From assembly GCA_019054805.1 (NCBI GenBank), contig JAHQIY010000007.1:2795501-2859500 (forward strand): a stretch of 64,000 bases of DNA, written 5' to 3'. Below the pieces are notes generated by a model. The model was not told the origin of the DNA, searched no databases, and saw only the letters and a program-made list of their open reading frames with translations. Shown here in pieces: positions 25,701 through 36,236 of the stretch (position 1 is its first letter; each line of letters begins with the position of its first letter). The position numbers and the translations under genes were made by a program. The DNA is from Brachionus manjavacas (Eukaryota > Rotifera > Eurotatoria > Ploima > Brachionidae).

Positions 25701-28700
25701 TTTAATTTTAACGCCTCCTGAAATTGCACTGTCTTATCGGCCACTATTGACCGGTGTTCTTCGAATATTTGAGGCAAGCGGTCATTCCATGAAAATGTTT
25801 GATTGTTGGAGCGGATTTGTGCCGGAGATAAATTGGCGTTGTCTAGAATAAATTCCAAGCGCAAACGAGCTTGGAACAATTTTTTGTCCAATTCATTGAT
25901 AGTCTCAGTTTCGGCTTTTTTAACAGCTGCTACAAGTTCCATCAAATGAGCCGTATTAGATGGCGTTGTTAGGCATTTCTCTGCTATTGCTTCGAATTCT
26001 TGGCAAAGTCTACAGAAAAAAAAATTATTTCAAAATTTTCCCAATAAAATTTCTGTTTACTGTTTGTTTATTTCGAAGTGTTCGGACAGCATCTTGTCCA
26101 TTAGTTTGTTGGCTATGCTCTCTGCTCGTTTGGCTAACGAACGAATCAGTTCGTCACAGTGTAACTCAAACATTCCCACACGAACCACTTTTTGGCTATT
26201 GTAGGTAATTTCTTTGACCAAACGATGGTATTTTTTGTATTCTCTTTCATATTCATTGAAATTGTGAGTTTCTTTGAGGAAAGCTTCCATGTCCTCTTCG
26301 GCTTTTTTTGAGATTAGCATGGAATATTTTTCAAATTGCTTCGAATGATTAACAGGACCTTCTGATTCGAGTCTAATCACTTCGGATATTTTGCTTTTGT
26401 GGTCTTGGACAATGTTGGGCAAAATTACTGGCACCAAGCCACCATGTGCTTCTTTCTTTAGGCCAGGTTGTTGCTACAAAATGTTAAAATTTAAATTTTG
26501 AATTCTTGTTTCTTCTGAATTTTACCTGTATGGCTGAATCAGAGTATAAACGTGTCTCTACTCTTGGTATGTGAGCACATGCTTTGATTATAATGTCAAT
26601 CATGTTCAAAAATGAGACTTCGAAATCGGTGAAAGAGGGCTCGTACTTAATCTCAGTATCGGACAAAATCAGGCGTAGAATAAAGCCGGGATGTTCGTAT
26701 TCCCGAGTTGATTCTGGAAGAGGTACAAATAAAACTTCGTAGTCAGACATAGATTTTAGACAAAGTGCTTGCAAATTAGCTGTCATTAAGCAAGCGGCTG
26801 CATCAAAAAAAGATTTTTGCTTAGCTGGTTCTGTTGTGCTCGGTACCAACTTTCGCTTGTTGCCTTGATAAAAAATGTTTTGCACCTCGGTGAACCATCT
26901 AATAAAGAAATAAATTAAAGATTAATGGGTTTAAATAAAAATCTATATTAATTTAAAAAATCCAATTAAAAAATTTTTAACTTTAAATTGTAAAAAATTA
27001 GCCGTTCGTTTTCTTTATTTTATCCTTATTCATGTTCTTAAGCTTCCGGAAAAAAAAGCAGGAATTACAAGAAATGAAACAAAAGTGCACAGACAATCAG
27101 TTTTAGTTTTAGTTTGTCTTGTAATTCATTCAGAAGTCGAAACTTAATCTAATTAATATTTTATTTATCTATTTTTGTGTTTGTATGGAAAGTTGACTTA
27201 ACTTATTCAGATGAACAAAAAATATGGTGAGCAGTTTTTAAAGAACTCAATGATTTTTTTTTAGTTCTAATAATTGATACAATTTTTTGAAAAACAAAAT
27301 TATTATGATACAAGATTCAATTTTTTTTTAATTTGTCAAATTAGATCTAAATAAACTCAGTTTGATTTTAATTATAGTTAAGTTATTTTTTTTCTCAAAA
27401 GAATCTTATTTTTAATAATTTTTGCTAATATTTAAAATACGTCATCAGACAAAAAATTGTTTCTTTGAAGCAAAATTCAATTTATAATGATTCATGTGCT
27501 ATAAAATATAATTTGTTGAAATAGATGAAATTATTCTGTAAAAAACTAATTTAAATTGATTTTAGAATAAAAAGTATAGAAAATGGACAGTTTTATTACC
27601 TAATATATCGCTTATCTCATTTTAAAAAAAATATTAAATTTAATACTGCAAATATTTCAGTTTATAATTTAGAGTTTATTGCTATAAAAATTTCAATTTA
27701 CTTTGTTTTTTTGAAAATAATAATTCTCATTATTTTAGAATATAGATTTCTTATTATAATATACTTTTGTAAAAAAAACTTCAAAATAATGTATGTTTGA
27801 AAAAATCTAGAAAATTTTTTAAAAAAATGTGCATTTTAATTTAATGCGTCATTTTGTTACAGAAATCTAAATTAAGTCTTAAACAGAGGTTATTCAAAAT
27901 TTATCAAGTAAAATTTATTTTTAATTCAAATTTGTTTCCATTGAATAAAATATGAATATTTTTCAAAATTTTATTCTTATTGTAAGTTTTTTAAATTTGA
28001 CTGTATTTGCTCAACCATTGGCAAATCCTATAAATGACCTTGTAAATTCACTCATTGAAAAACTTAAACCTGCATTTCGAAGACATCGTGCACGATTACG
28101 GCCATATGGACAGCAATTCGGGTCGCCTATGATAATGGCACGCGATACTGAAAAATTTGGTATATCAAATTTTTATAGGTTTAATAGATTAACATTTAAA
28201 TTATTAAGATGCTAATCTAGAGCTATGCTCAGCTGAATGCATTTACTCTATAGACAGTTTATTTTGTAGTGGAATAAATGATCAAGAGAAGCAAGTTTTT
28301 GTCGAGTGTGAATCGATTTTGAAATTAAATGGCACTAGTTTTAGTCATGACAATGTATTTTGGATAAGTACAATGAAACTTGATAAACAATTTAAGTTAA
28401 AATTCAATTTGCATGCTCAATTAGAAAATAAATATAAACTTAAAAGCAATATTCAATTTATCGATAACAATCTTTTTGAGATTTTTTCTCTTCACCTTTC
28501 TGACAGGTCTAATGAAAATGGAATAGCGGTTAAAGATCCTAAATGTTTTTCTAAAATTACAAAATTCTTTTCGATTTTAAAAAGAAATAATGTAAGTGAA
28601 AATCACCGAAATCATAGAGTATCTGTGAGAACACTGGCGAAAATTGTTATTTTATAATCAATGTTTTATATTTAGTTTTATATTTTAAATTTCTAGTGAA

Positions 28701-30389
28701 ATAAATTTTAAAATTTTGAAAAAATAATTCAAAACATTTTTTATTAATTTATAAAAACTAAATACCTTGCTAAAATGATTTTGCACTCAAGCATCAATAA
28801 TTACATTAAATTTAAATAATCTTATTATATGTTGAAAAAATATTTTTATCTCAAAGAAGGTTAGAACGATACATAAATTGGTCTCTCTCGACAATTATTG
28901 TGATAAAAGCTTTTGTAAATAAAATTAGCACATTTATTTAAGTAACAATTCCTTAGGGTATATCCCTCTAAAATATTTTTTAAATAAAATATTTTTGCAA
29001 TTACATTAAATTTCATTTAAGATTAAAAAATATTGAAGAAAACCTTCAATGCTAATAATTAGTGGAATTACAATTAGAATAATTTTTATTAGCTAAAATT
29101 AACAAGCAATTAATTTTTAGGAAAATTTTTGCTTTAAATTAAGATCGAAATTCTTCTAGTTTTCAATTTACCTCAAATATTTAAATTATTTTCAAAATAG
29201 ATAATTATGAATTTTTGGTTTAAAAAATTTAAAATTGCTAGTTACTTTTTGGCTAATTGATCTTTGGCAAATTCAATATTTTTCATACAAGTGTTCATAA
29301 AAATTGGCAAATCAAGAGCACTTTGCTCATTTTGGAATTCGCTTATATCAATCATTCTTAGTTTTTCGAAAGAAGAGTACCATAACTTCAGCACTTGAGA
29401 CATACATGGATTAATTGAATGCAGATTTTTGTATATTTCATATCGAGCTTTTTCAAAGCTGGCGTGCCATGGTTTTGGCACTAATTCCAATTCTTGTTTG
29501 TACTCTGGAATTTTTTGCTTGCTTGTTTGATCACTTTCGTTTTCTCGTGAATCACGCAACACAAAGTCTACAATAGCTTTTTTGACACTGAGCAAATAAT
29601 CATCTTTAACTTCGTCACTCAAGTCAGCAACATACTGCGGATAATTATTTAGCAGTTTATTTGTTATCAAAGCTTTCATGTTTTTAATTCGAACATCTTC
29701 CAATGGAGCCACATGAACTGTATCTATCCCATTATGGATGTAGTAGTAGTATCTAAGTATGTCTTTTTCGACATTTTTCGGATCTTCTTCCGCTTTTATT
29801 TCTTCAATGTCGTTTTCATTTTCTTCACTATTGTCACTTTTCAAAAAATTCATTTTGTTTTCCTCTTGCCTAAAATTTTAGATATTAACAAAAATCCCAA
29901 ATTTGACTCTAAATTTTACATTATTATGTCCACTAGATTTTTACGGAAGTCTTCACGGTTTTTTTTCAAATGCTCCGTATTTTTGATGCCACTTGACGGA
30001 GCATTTATTTTGACTTGTTTGCGTGGCTTTAACTCTTCGAGTTTGTATTTTTTAGGATCTCCTTTACAAGAAATTTTTGTTGATAAAATAAAGAAAAATG
30101 ATATTTTGGCATTAAATTTTTACTTGCATTTATTTCTTTGATTAAATCAAACGAGTTTTTGCCGGCTTGATTCTCTTTTGGATTCAATTGAAGATCCAAT
30201 TTTGAGTTTGGATCTATCCATGATTGCTTGAGACGTTTTTCTGGAAGTTGGGGTAAATTTTTTATCGGATCTTCGGTGTATTTACCCGCTTTTCTGACAT
30301 TCAAAGAAGGCAGCTATTAACAAAAAATTTTATAAATTTTTTGATTTTTAAAATTACAATCAACTGCTTACCGATTCAAGTCCAGCCAT
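10777..30389 (-). CDS. DNAH7: Axonemal dynein heavy chain, DNAH7 type, complete (14 exons)
   Basis: Motor subunit of a single-headed inner-arm dynein of cilia and flagella. Exons, all in phase: 30389-30372, 30313-30124, 30061-29920, 29869-29246, 26898-26526, 26473-26061, 26009-20213, 19021-18792, 18730-18541, 15134-14286, 14232-13915, 13859-11370, 11316-10860, 10808-10777; 4040 codons against 4024 in human DNAH7. The tail has [20 protein letters not shown] and [16 protein letters not shown], which are typical of DNAH7. P-loops: GPAGTGKT (AAA1, about residue 1328), GSPFGGKT (AAA2, about 1610), GPTGTGKS (AAA3, about 1993), GVGGSGRQS (AAA4, about 2356). The coiled-coil stalk starts in exons 8-10. 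The C-terminus ends [15 protein letters not shown], the last residues coming from a 32-nt exon. Introns 4 (2.3 kb) and 9 (3.4 kb) contain other genes. DNAH3 and DNAH12 are close relatives, so the exact orthology is less certain than the clade. Confidence 0.93.
15135..16820. other. Part of dynein intron 9 beside the P450
   Basis: About 1.7 kb of A+T-rich intron. One plus-strand frame (15633-15749) preceded by an acceptor-like AAAAG has coding-like composition, ending [14 protein letters not shown]; no partner exon was proven. AGATATTTTATCTTT occurs twice, near 15410 and 15952. Otherwise nothing is seen. Confidence 0.3.
16821..18467 (-). CDS. Cytochrome P450, CYP2-clan, single exon, nested
   Basis: A haem monooxygenase of 548 codons, probably acting on endogenous lipids or xenobiotics at the ER membrane. 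It has an N-terminal membrane anchor (residues 1-17), a proline-rich hinge [12 protein letters not shown] (about 29-40), the I-helix AGTETIST (352-359), the E-x-x-R pair E409/R412, PERF (464-467) and the haem loop [10 protein letters not shown] (484-493) with ligand C491. All key residues are present. It is longer than the usual 490-500 residues because of a Ser/Lys/Arg-rich stretch at about 280-340, before the I-helix. The whole gene lies in intron 9 of the dynein gene on the same strand, its ATG 73 bp after the donor, and has no introns, which suggests arrival by retroposition or loss of introns. The CYP2 clan is clear; family and substrate are not. Confidence 0.92.
   Translation of the reverse strand: MFLFIAALVLISFYYLLKKPRESSDLSVPNGPRGLPLLGNILQLGDRPHEKMFEWSQKYGPIFKVYLGSELVVVLNGTDTVREAFIENAEEFAGRPKLYMIHATLKGKGLISSPYNSDFNEHKKFLQSSLNKFGRRRSSLEINCLQTIRETLDEYRERIDSNFEYTNSQMRNNISRIASQNVLTMTFGTRMHDKKLFSHLMDLITENFENTAVAAAFNFLPITRIFKTFILRNVLRCSEFLNNLISEKLEEYHDDMDQFDLPSEKCESNIIECYLKELLNSVCLYDKTIAESLYTTDRSASYNCLSKRLTEKRRSSLSIDLVNNLSKIRRKSRFTSFSFDHLSSIVQDLFIAGTETISTSLNWAIIYAAKYLEYQDKLVNEIDRVLGKEKLPTESDRSKLNFVQAFLNETMRIISAGPILVPRSTTKDVVFKGYKIPENTFIMANIWSCMRDPDYWSEPNEFRPERFLDKNGNFVCKNPAMMPFSIGKRACIGESIARLQIFLIFTSLLQKFNFSFANSAELNDIKLMKGIPGVGLSPPHISLKLKLR
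19022..20212 (-). other. Dynein intron 7
   Basis: A 1.19-kb intron. It holds a patch near 19795-19910 rich in GACTT/AAGTC words, similar in texture to patches near 41040-41215 and 47700-47780. No gene recognised. Confidence 0.5.
27952..28657 (+). CDS. Small secreted protein of unknown function (2 exons), nested
   Basis: Exons 27952-28159 and 28209-28657 join in phase 1 across a 49-nt GT..AG intron and give 218 codons. The product starts with a clear signal peptide (about residues 1-20, [20 protein letters not shown], cut before QPLAN). An arginine-rich region follows ([13 protein letters not shown]), then four or more cysteines ([18 protein letters not shown]) and a C-terminal PKCFSK. No known fold was recognised; a cytokine-like, antimicrobial or prohormone product would all fit. 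It lies in intron 4 of the dynein gene on the opposite strand, so the two transcripts are antisense in the primary RNA. Skipping the splice would stop the frame early, at residue 87. Existence is well supported by the signal peptide and phase; function is unknown. Confidence 0.7.
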
Positions 30390-31020
30390 TTTAAATTAAT
30401 CTCATGTTATTAATTGACTTTATTTTTAAAACAGTTAAAATTCTAAAATTCTGATAAAAATATATTTTAAGCTTCGTAAAAAAAGCAAATTTAACAAGTT
30501 CCTTCAAAGAATTAAATAAAATATTGCAAAATAAGTCTTTTTCGTTCTTTTGTTCATCTTTGGTTGAACAGAGAAAAGTTTATTATAAAGTTTTTAATTT
30601 TAGTTGCCTGACAACCGTTTAAATTTGAGCTAAAAGCTGCTAAATTCTCTCAAGAGAACAAATTTAAAATCTTAAAAAATGATATTTATCTTAAATGAAA
30701 AGGTTTAAGATGAGTCTCAAATGGTCAAATGAATACCAAAACTGTAGCTATTTATCTTCAAAAAAATATCTTTTTTTTCTCTTTAAATTAAATGATCCCA
30801 AAAGATTTTTGAGCAAAACATAAACAAGCCAATTTTCAAAATTTTCTAAATTTTGGTAACTATAGAAATTTTATTTTAAAACTCGAGGTTAAGGTTAATC
30901 TAGTAATTTCTAATTAAATGCCTACATCCTGTTGTATACTAATTCTGATTTTTTCAAGTTTGGTTTTTCTCTCATTCTTCAAAATTTTGAATTCAAATTT
31001 AATACAAAAATCTATCCATC
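30390..31020. promoter_or_regulatory. Divergent promoter between dynein heavy chain and DAW1
   Basis: 631 bp separate the two start codons, which point away from each other. Both products serve axonemal dynein, so shared control in ciliated cells is likely. The region has an X-box-like palindrome (listed separately) and no reading frame of its own. Confidence 0.6.
30603..30615. promoter_or_regulatory. RFX X-box-like palindrome
   Basis: GTTGCCTGACAAC: half-site GTTGCC and, after one base, GACAAC; on the other strand GTTGTC-A-GGCAAC. RFX factors bind such inverted half-sites (GTNRCC, 1-3 nt, RGYAAC) and drive cilia genes. One half matches fully and the other at five of six positions. It lies 214 bp from the dynein start codon and 406 bp from the DAW1 start codon. 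Confidence 0.55.
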
Positions 31021-33316
31021 ATGAAACTGAAGAGATTTTTGCTTCGTTATTATCCGCCAGGTAAGCAATCACTTAGTTTTTGTTTTAAAATTTGCTCAAA
31101 ATTTTCGGTCTAGGAATTATTCTTGAATATGAGCAGCAAAACGTTTTAAAAACTAAAAGCATTGACCTTCTAGATCTCAAACCAAAGTGTGTACTAAATT
31201 TTTTTTCTAATCAAAAATAATTCAAAATTTTGCCTTCTAGTACTAATGTTGAAGAAGTAGTTGAAGAAATTTCCAAAAAAGAACCCTTGATTACAAATTC
31301 CAGAAAAGAACAGGTTGCTCAGCTAGTTTCAAGTAACTTTTTTGTCATTAATGGTAAAAAATGATAAAACTCGGACTTTCTAGGACTTCAACAAAAAATA
31401 TCTCAACCAGATGATCGCTATTTTTACTTGTTTAAAGTATTACGAGCGCACATCTTGCCATTAACCAATGTCGGTTTCAACAAATCTGGTTCATGGTAAA
31501 AATTTAAAAATTAAATCAAATCTTACCCAAGTTAGAAATTTTTTATTTTTCTTTTAGTTTCATTACCGGAAGTTATGACCGTACTTGCAAAGTTTGGGAC
31601 ACCGCTTCGGGGGAAGAACTTCATACATTAGACGGACACAGAAACGTGGTTTATGCTATTGCTTTTAATAATCCTTATGGGTAAAATTTTACATTTTGAT
31701 ATTTTTATTAAATTTAATTTTGAAATTTATTTATTTATTTTTAGGGATAAAATTGCCACCGGATCTTTTGATAAAACTTGCAAATTATGGAGCACTGAAA
31801 GCGGCAAGTGTTTTCATACATTTAAGGGTCATAATTCTGAAATTGTGTGCCTTGGTTTCGACCCTCAAAGTACTATATTAGCAACTGGTAGTATGGATAA
31901 TACAGCTAAATTGTGGGATATTGAGACAGGAAAAGAGCTCTCAACTTTAAGTGTAACCAAAAAATTTTTAATTATAACTTTAAAATTTTTGGATATATTC
32001 TCTTATTAATTTAGGGCCATAGTGCAGAAATTATTTCATTAGGATTTAATACCAAAGGAGACCAAATAATCACTGGTTCATTCGATCATACAGTCTCGGT
32101 CTGGGATGTCAATAGTGGACAGTAATATTTTTTTATTTTAAAAATGGTTTTATAGCTAGATTAACGTTAGATTAAATAAATTTAAAATAAGTCGACTTTA
32201 TTAAACATTGTGAATTTTGGAACAAAGAACATAAACAAAAATTTAAGATGAAATAGATTTTTTACTATGAGTCTAAAAATTGTTTTGCATCAGCTGATAC
32301 AAATTTTGTACCATTCAAATTAAGTCTCTGTAATAATTTCAGTTAAAATTTTTGTTTTTGTTCTTTGTTCCAAAATTCACAATGCCACTTTATTGTAAAA
32401 TTTTAACTATTAATATTAAAATTTCTCTATCGGATAGAAACGCTGAATTAAATGTATTAATATAAATAAAAATCATATCGAAATCAAAATTAATCTCGAA
32501 TTAAGGAATTTATTTTGAGATAAAAATAATGTTCATTAAATTTTTAGCGTTGTTCTATTTTATTATTTTTTTTCTATTCCAAAATTTTTAGAAAGAATAA
32601 TTTAAATGTGCCAGATTTATTAAAAAAATTTACTTAAAGGAAATATGTATTATCTTTTAAAATTTTTAGAGAAAAAATTAAAAATTCTTTACATACAAAA
32701 TTTAAATTATTAATATCAATGGACTCTAAAGCTTTGGGGAATTAGCTGAAAATACTTATTGACTTAATTCTAGGCGTATTCATTCATTAATTGGACATAA
32801 AGCTGAAATAAGCAGTGCTCAATTTAACTGGGACTGTTCAATGATAATTACTGGAAGTATGGACAGGACATGTAAAGTTTGGGATGCAGGTTCTGGCCAA
32901 TGCATCGGAGTTTTGGTAGGCCACGAAGACGAAGTATTAGATGTAGTATTTGACTTCACCGGGCAATACATAGCTACTGCATCTGCCGATTGTACAGCAA
33001 GAATTTACAATGCTTTCACTCATGAATTGATAACGAAGCTCGAAGGACATCAAGGAGAAATATCTAAGGTAATTTGTTATATTTTTATGCGTTTTTAAAG
33101 GTGAAGATTTTTTTTTAGATTTCATTTAATCCACAAGGAACAAGAATAATTACTGCTAGTGCAGATAAAACAGCTAGAATTTGGGATCCATTGACTGGAG
33201 AATGTAAACAAATTCTCGAAGGACATACTGATGAAATATTTAGCTGTGCGTTTAATTATGAAGGAAACACTATCATTACTGGATCGAAAGACAATACCTG
33301 TAGGATATGGAGATGA
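31021..33316 (+). CDS. DAW1: Dynein assembly factor with WD repeats 1 (9 exons)
   Basis: A WD40 protein needed to assemble or deliver axonemal dynein arms in the cytoplasm and to start ciliary beating. Exons: 31021-31060, 31114-31186, 31241-31332, 31384-31495, 31558-31680, 31745-31952, 32015-32121, 32774-33068, 33119-33316; all phases agree and give 415 residues, the same length as human DAW1. The N-terminus [14 protein letters not shown] and the C-terminus [13 protein letters not shown] are hallmark DAW1 ends. In between are repeated WD units such as [39 protein letters not shown] and [12 protein letters not shown]. Introns are 47-65 nt except intron 7 (652 bp), which carries a MITE. The gene is head-to-head with the dynein heavy chain. 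Confidence 0.96.
32203..32386. mobile_element. 184-bp MITE in DAW1 intron 7, possibly hAT-like
   Basis: Nearly 40-bp inverted repeats: the left arm begins CATTGTGAATTTTGGAACAA (32206) and the right arm is its reverse complement, ending at 32384. The piece is flanked by the 8-bp direct repeat ACTTTATT (32195-32202 and 32387-32394), as expected of hAT insertions. There is no coding capacity. It explains why this DAW1 intron is tenfold longer than the rest. Confidence 0.7.
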
Positions 33317-33771
33317 AATATCTGTTAATATCAAATCATTATGGTTATGACATAAAACGTTTTGCTATATGTTATTGGTTGTATTCTCTTTTTTTTTAAA
33401 TATTAATTTTAATTTTTTCCTAATATCAATAAAAAAATTATATAAATTATTAAAAAGTCTGAAAATTGTTGAGATTTAATCAAAAAAAATTAAATCATCA
33501 AACTGGATCCATTAAACTATTAATAAAATTTAAATCAAATAAAATTTAGAGCTTTATTTCGAGTGAGACAATAAAAATTTGCGTTTCAGAATTACATATT
33601 AACAAAAGTGATTGCTTTTAGCTTCTTTATGAATATAAATCTCTTGGGGTAGCTTCAATTTAAATCAAAAACAATTTAAAAATCACGGTAAATTTAATTG
33701 GTATAATTTAAAATAATGAATATAAAAAGAGATCGTTTTGAATTTTATTTTTTAAATTTTATCTTTTAGAA
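33317..33771. promoter_or_regulatory. Spacer before the neuropeptide gene
   Basis: 455 bp between DAW1 and the neuropeptide start. A pyrimidine-rich acceptor-like ATCTTTTAG lies two bases before the ATG, so a non-coding first exon or a trans-spliced leader is possible. No other element recognised. Confidence 0.35.
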
Positions 33772-34230
33772 ATGATAAGAACTCTTTTTTACCATGTTTT
33801 TCTCATTGTTCTGCCGATTTTAATTTGTTCATCTTCAATTACTGACAATAATTCTAAAGCAAGAACTTTTGATGGCCATGTTGGACAATTAAGGAATCCT
33901 GTAAAAAGGCAATTGTTGAAAAGAATTCAAATCCCGTTCAAATGGGGAAAGCGTTCATTGTTTACTAATACAAATTCCAAAGAATTTTGTTCCGATTTTT
34001 TTGCAGTGTTGATAACTCAAAATAGTGGAGAATTAAAACGCTTGAGAGAACTTGATCTTAGTCAAGTGTATCATGAATGTTTTAATTATATGCTTGGTTT
34101 GAATTCTTTGGAAGTTATTTCAGATAATGACCAATTCAGTGAGCATTCGCTAGACGACGAGATATCTATTATGGGAAACACAAGGGCAGAGTTGCTTAAA
34201 CGATCGAATATTCCTTTCAGATGGGGTTAA
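33772..34230 (+). CDS. Neuropeptide precursor, Pro-Phe-Lys/Arg-Trp-amide type
   Basis: A 152-residue secreted precursor. Residues 1-21 form a signal peptide (MIRTLFYHVFLIVLPILICS). Dibasic sites KR at 45-46, 50-51 and 60-61 release IQIPFKWG (52-59), whose glycine would become the amide, giving IQIPFKW-amide. The protein ends KRSNIPFRWG at 143-152, giving SNIPFRW-amide by the same route. The two peptides share I-P-F-(K/R)-W-amide, a repeated motif far beyond chance. The middle part has two cysteines (C73 and C103), which may form a disulphide in the spacer domain, reminiscent of luqin/RYamide precursors that also carry a cysteine pair. I do not know a described family with this exact ending, so no name is given. 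The gene is intronless in its coding part. Confidence 0.85.
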   Translation: MIRTLFYHVFLIVLPILICSSSITDNNSKARTFDGHVGQLRNPVKRQLLKRIQIPFKWGKRSLFTNTNSKEFCSDFFAVLITQNSGELKRLRELDLSQVYHECFNYMLGLNSLEVISDNDQFSEHSLDDEISIMGNTRAELLKRSNIPFRWG

Positions 34231-35090
34231 AAATCTATTTGAGTCAGTAGACAATTTTTAATTAGCTAATATAGTTCAATTTTTGTTGTAAATTTTTTTA
34301 TAAAAACTTAATCAATTTTTGTTGTAAAATTAATATGAACTGTAAGACCATTATCATAGAAGCTTTATTAATCTTTACAAATTATGTCTTTTTTAGAAAT
34401 CCGATTCAAATATTATTTACTTTTTTATCAAAATTAATTTTTTTTAAATAAAACACTTTTTTCCAAGAAAGCATATTTTAAATTTTTTCTCTATAAATCA
34501 TCCAGTTTTATCAAATTATTCTTAAAAATAGAAAATTCGAGGCATCTTAAAAAAAACCTGCTGCAACTAATTTGGAGATTAAGACTTTTTTTTGATTTTT
34601 AAAAATAAATTATCTTTGCGAATCATTAAACATACTCTAAGCTTAGCTTGTACAAAATTCAATTCATCATGCAAAGTGATAAATCTTTGATTTGAATTAA
34701 ATTAAGAATTTAAATCACTTCTTTGGGGCTTCTAGTGGTAAATGATATTAATCTAGAATTGATACTTAAATGATATTATTAATTTGAAAAGTAATACGTC
34801 AATCTTATATTATAATAGATGTATTGAATTTAGGTAATATTTTTTATTTTTTCATATTTATTGATTTCAAAAATTTAACAAAATTAATTGTGTAAAATAA
34901 ATTAAAGCTAATTTTACTCGTAATTAATTTTATTTTTCTTCGGATTTATTATAAGCGTCATACTAAAAGATTAAATATTAAACGTAAGAAAAATTCAGCA
35001 TTAAAATTTTTTAAAATAAAATATTAAATTAAAAAAAAAATATAAAATAAAAAAATTTATCTTTTTGTTTTGGTATGTTCAACGATTTTT
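34231..35090. other. Intergenic, no feature seen
   Basis: Very A+T-rich spacer after the neuropeptide gene, with no gene or repeat recognised. Confidence 0.5.
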
Positions 35091-36236
35091 TTAAATATTA
35101 AGTTTTTTGAATTTAGCAAAATTTTTTAGAAACATCAATGGCTTATCTTGAGAAAGAATATCTAAATCTTCAATGAATCTGCCTCTAGCGAAATAAAATT
35201 TGATATAATATTTTAATTTTTTTCTCTTTCACAAACTAAATTAATCAAAAATCTAAATTTAAGGGGATTTTAAAATTTTCCAAAATATACTTGAATTTTC
35301 TCCTATTGTCTGAAGCTTAAATTCAAATGAAAAAAAAAACATTTTAAATTTAAATGGATAAAAATCTTATATAGAGATATCCAACGAACTCTAATTACAA
35401 AATTACCTTTTGTTATCACACTCTGAATCATATCAAGTATTTCAAATGGCATATCATTTTTCCAATACTGACTACATTTTACATGTATTATTATATTCTT
35501 TTTGTATAAATCAGCGATACTTTAACCATTTATCATTTAATATTAATCATTTCTTATGTAATTTGCATGGAAATTTTTCTAACAAAAAAAAATTAAAATT
35601 ATATCAGTTTAATGTATTTTTAATATTTGTTATTCAGATTATTAAATTCGAAAATTTTTGAAAAAAATGGTGGCTACTTTTACCATTTCATATGTCATTT
35701 ATTAAAATTTTTATCTAAAAAAAAAATCTTTTTCAAAAAAAAATATAGTAATTAAGAAAAAACATTTTACCTTTGTCGGATTTGACCGACCAACTTCGAT
35801 GTCCAAGTATTTATCTGTCTGTCTAAGATTTGGTCTAGTCCATTGGAAAAATTTATGCATTTAAGGTTTCTCAGTATACCAACCAACTTTTTCTCAGTAT
35901 AAGCATCTACCCAGAAATCGTCAGCAGCACAGCCAGAGTTTTTAAATAGACTTGGAATACCGAAATTTTAATTAGAATAAAAGGAATTAAACATTTTAAT
36001 AATCCTTTTAAATAAAAAAAAAATTATTTTTTAATTAAGAGCTAAGTTAGCTCATAATAAAGTTTCTTTTTAAAAGCTGCAATTAAAATCAAAATAAATG
36101 AATTTATTAATTTTTCTTCTTATTTAACAAAATAAGCTAGATAAATGATTTTTATTAAAATCAAAAAATTACATCATTTTGAAGGGATTACTGAAATTTA
36201 ACTAAAATCTTTAGGAGTAAAGTGTGAGTCTTTAAT
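35091..36236 (-). CDS. Unidentified multi-exon gene, 3' part
   Basis: Four short minus-strand blocks with coding-like composition join at consensus borders and in phase: 36236-36192, 35950-35771, 35471-35407 and 35182-35091 (stop). They read LKTHTLLLKILVKF, then FKNSGCAADDFWVDAYTEKK and GILRNLKCINFSNGLDQILD, then QYWKNDMPFEILDMIQSVIT, and end FIEDLDILSQDKPLMFLKNF through KKLNI-stop. The product looks all-helical, with leucine-spaced repeats. A further block near 36370-36460 on the same strand (DKNLGEIFELLRKMEKIKFK) may be an upstream exon and vaguely recalls FASTK-family helical repeats, but I cannot name the family. The 5' end was not found. A decayed pseudogene is possible, though no frame break is seen in the four blocks. 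Confidence 0.5.

Noticed and set aside
35410..35661. 83-codon plus frame
   Set aside because: It is antisense to an exon of the hidden minus-strand gene and otherwise shows only A+T-driven composition.
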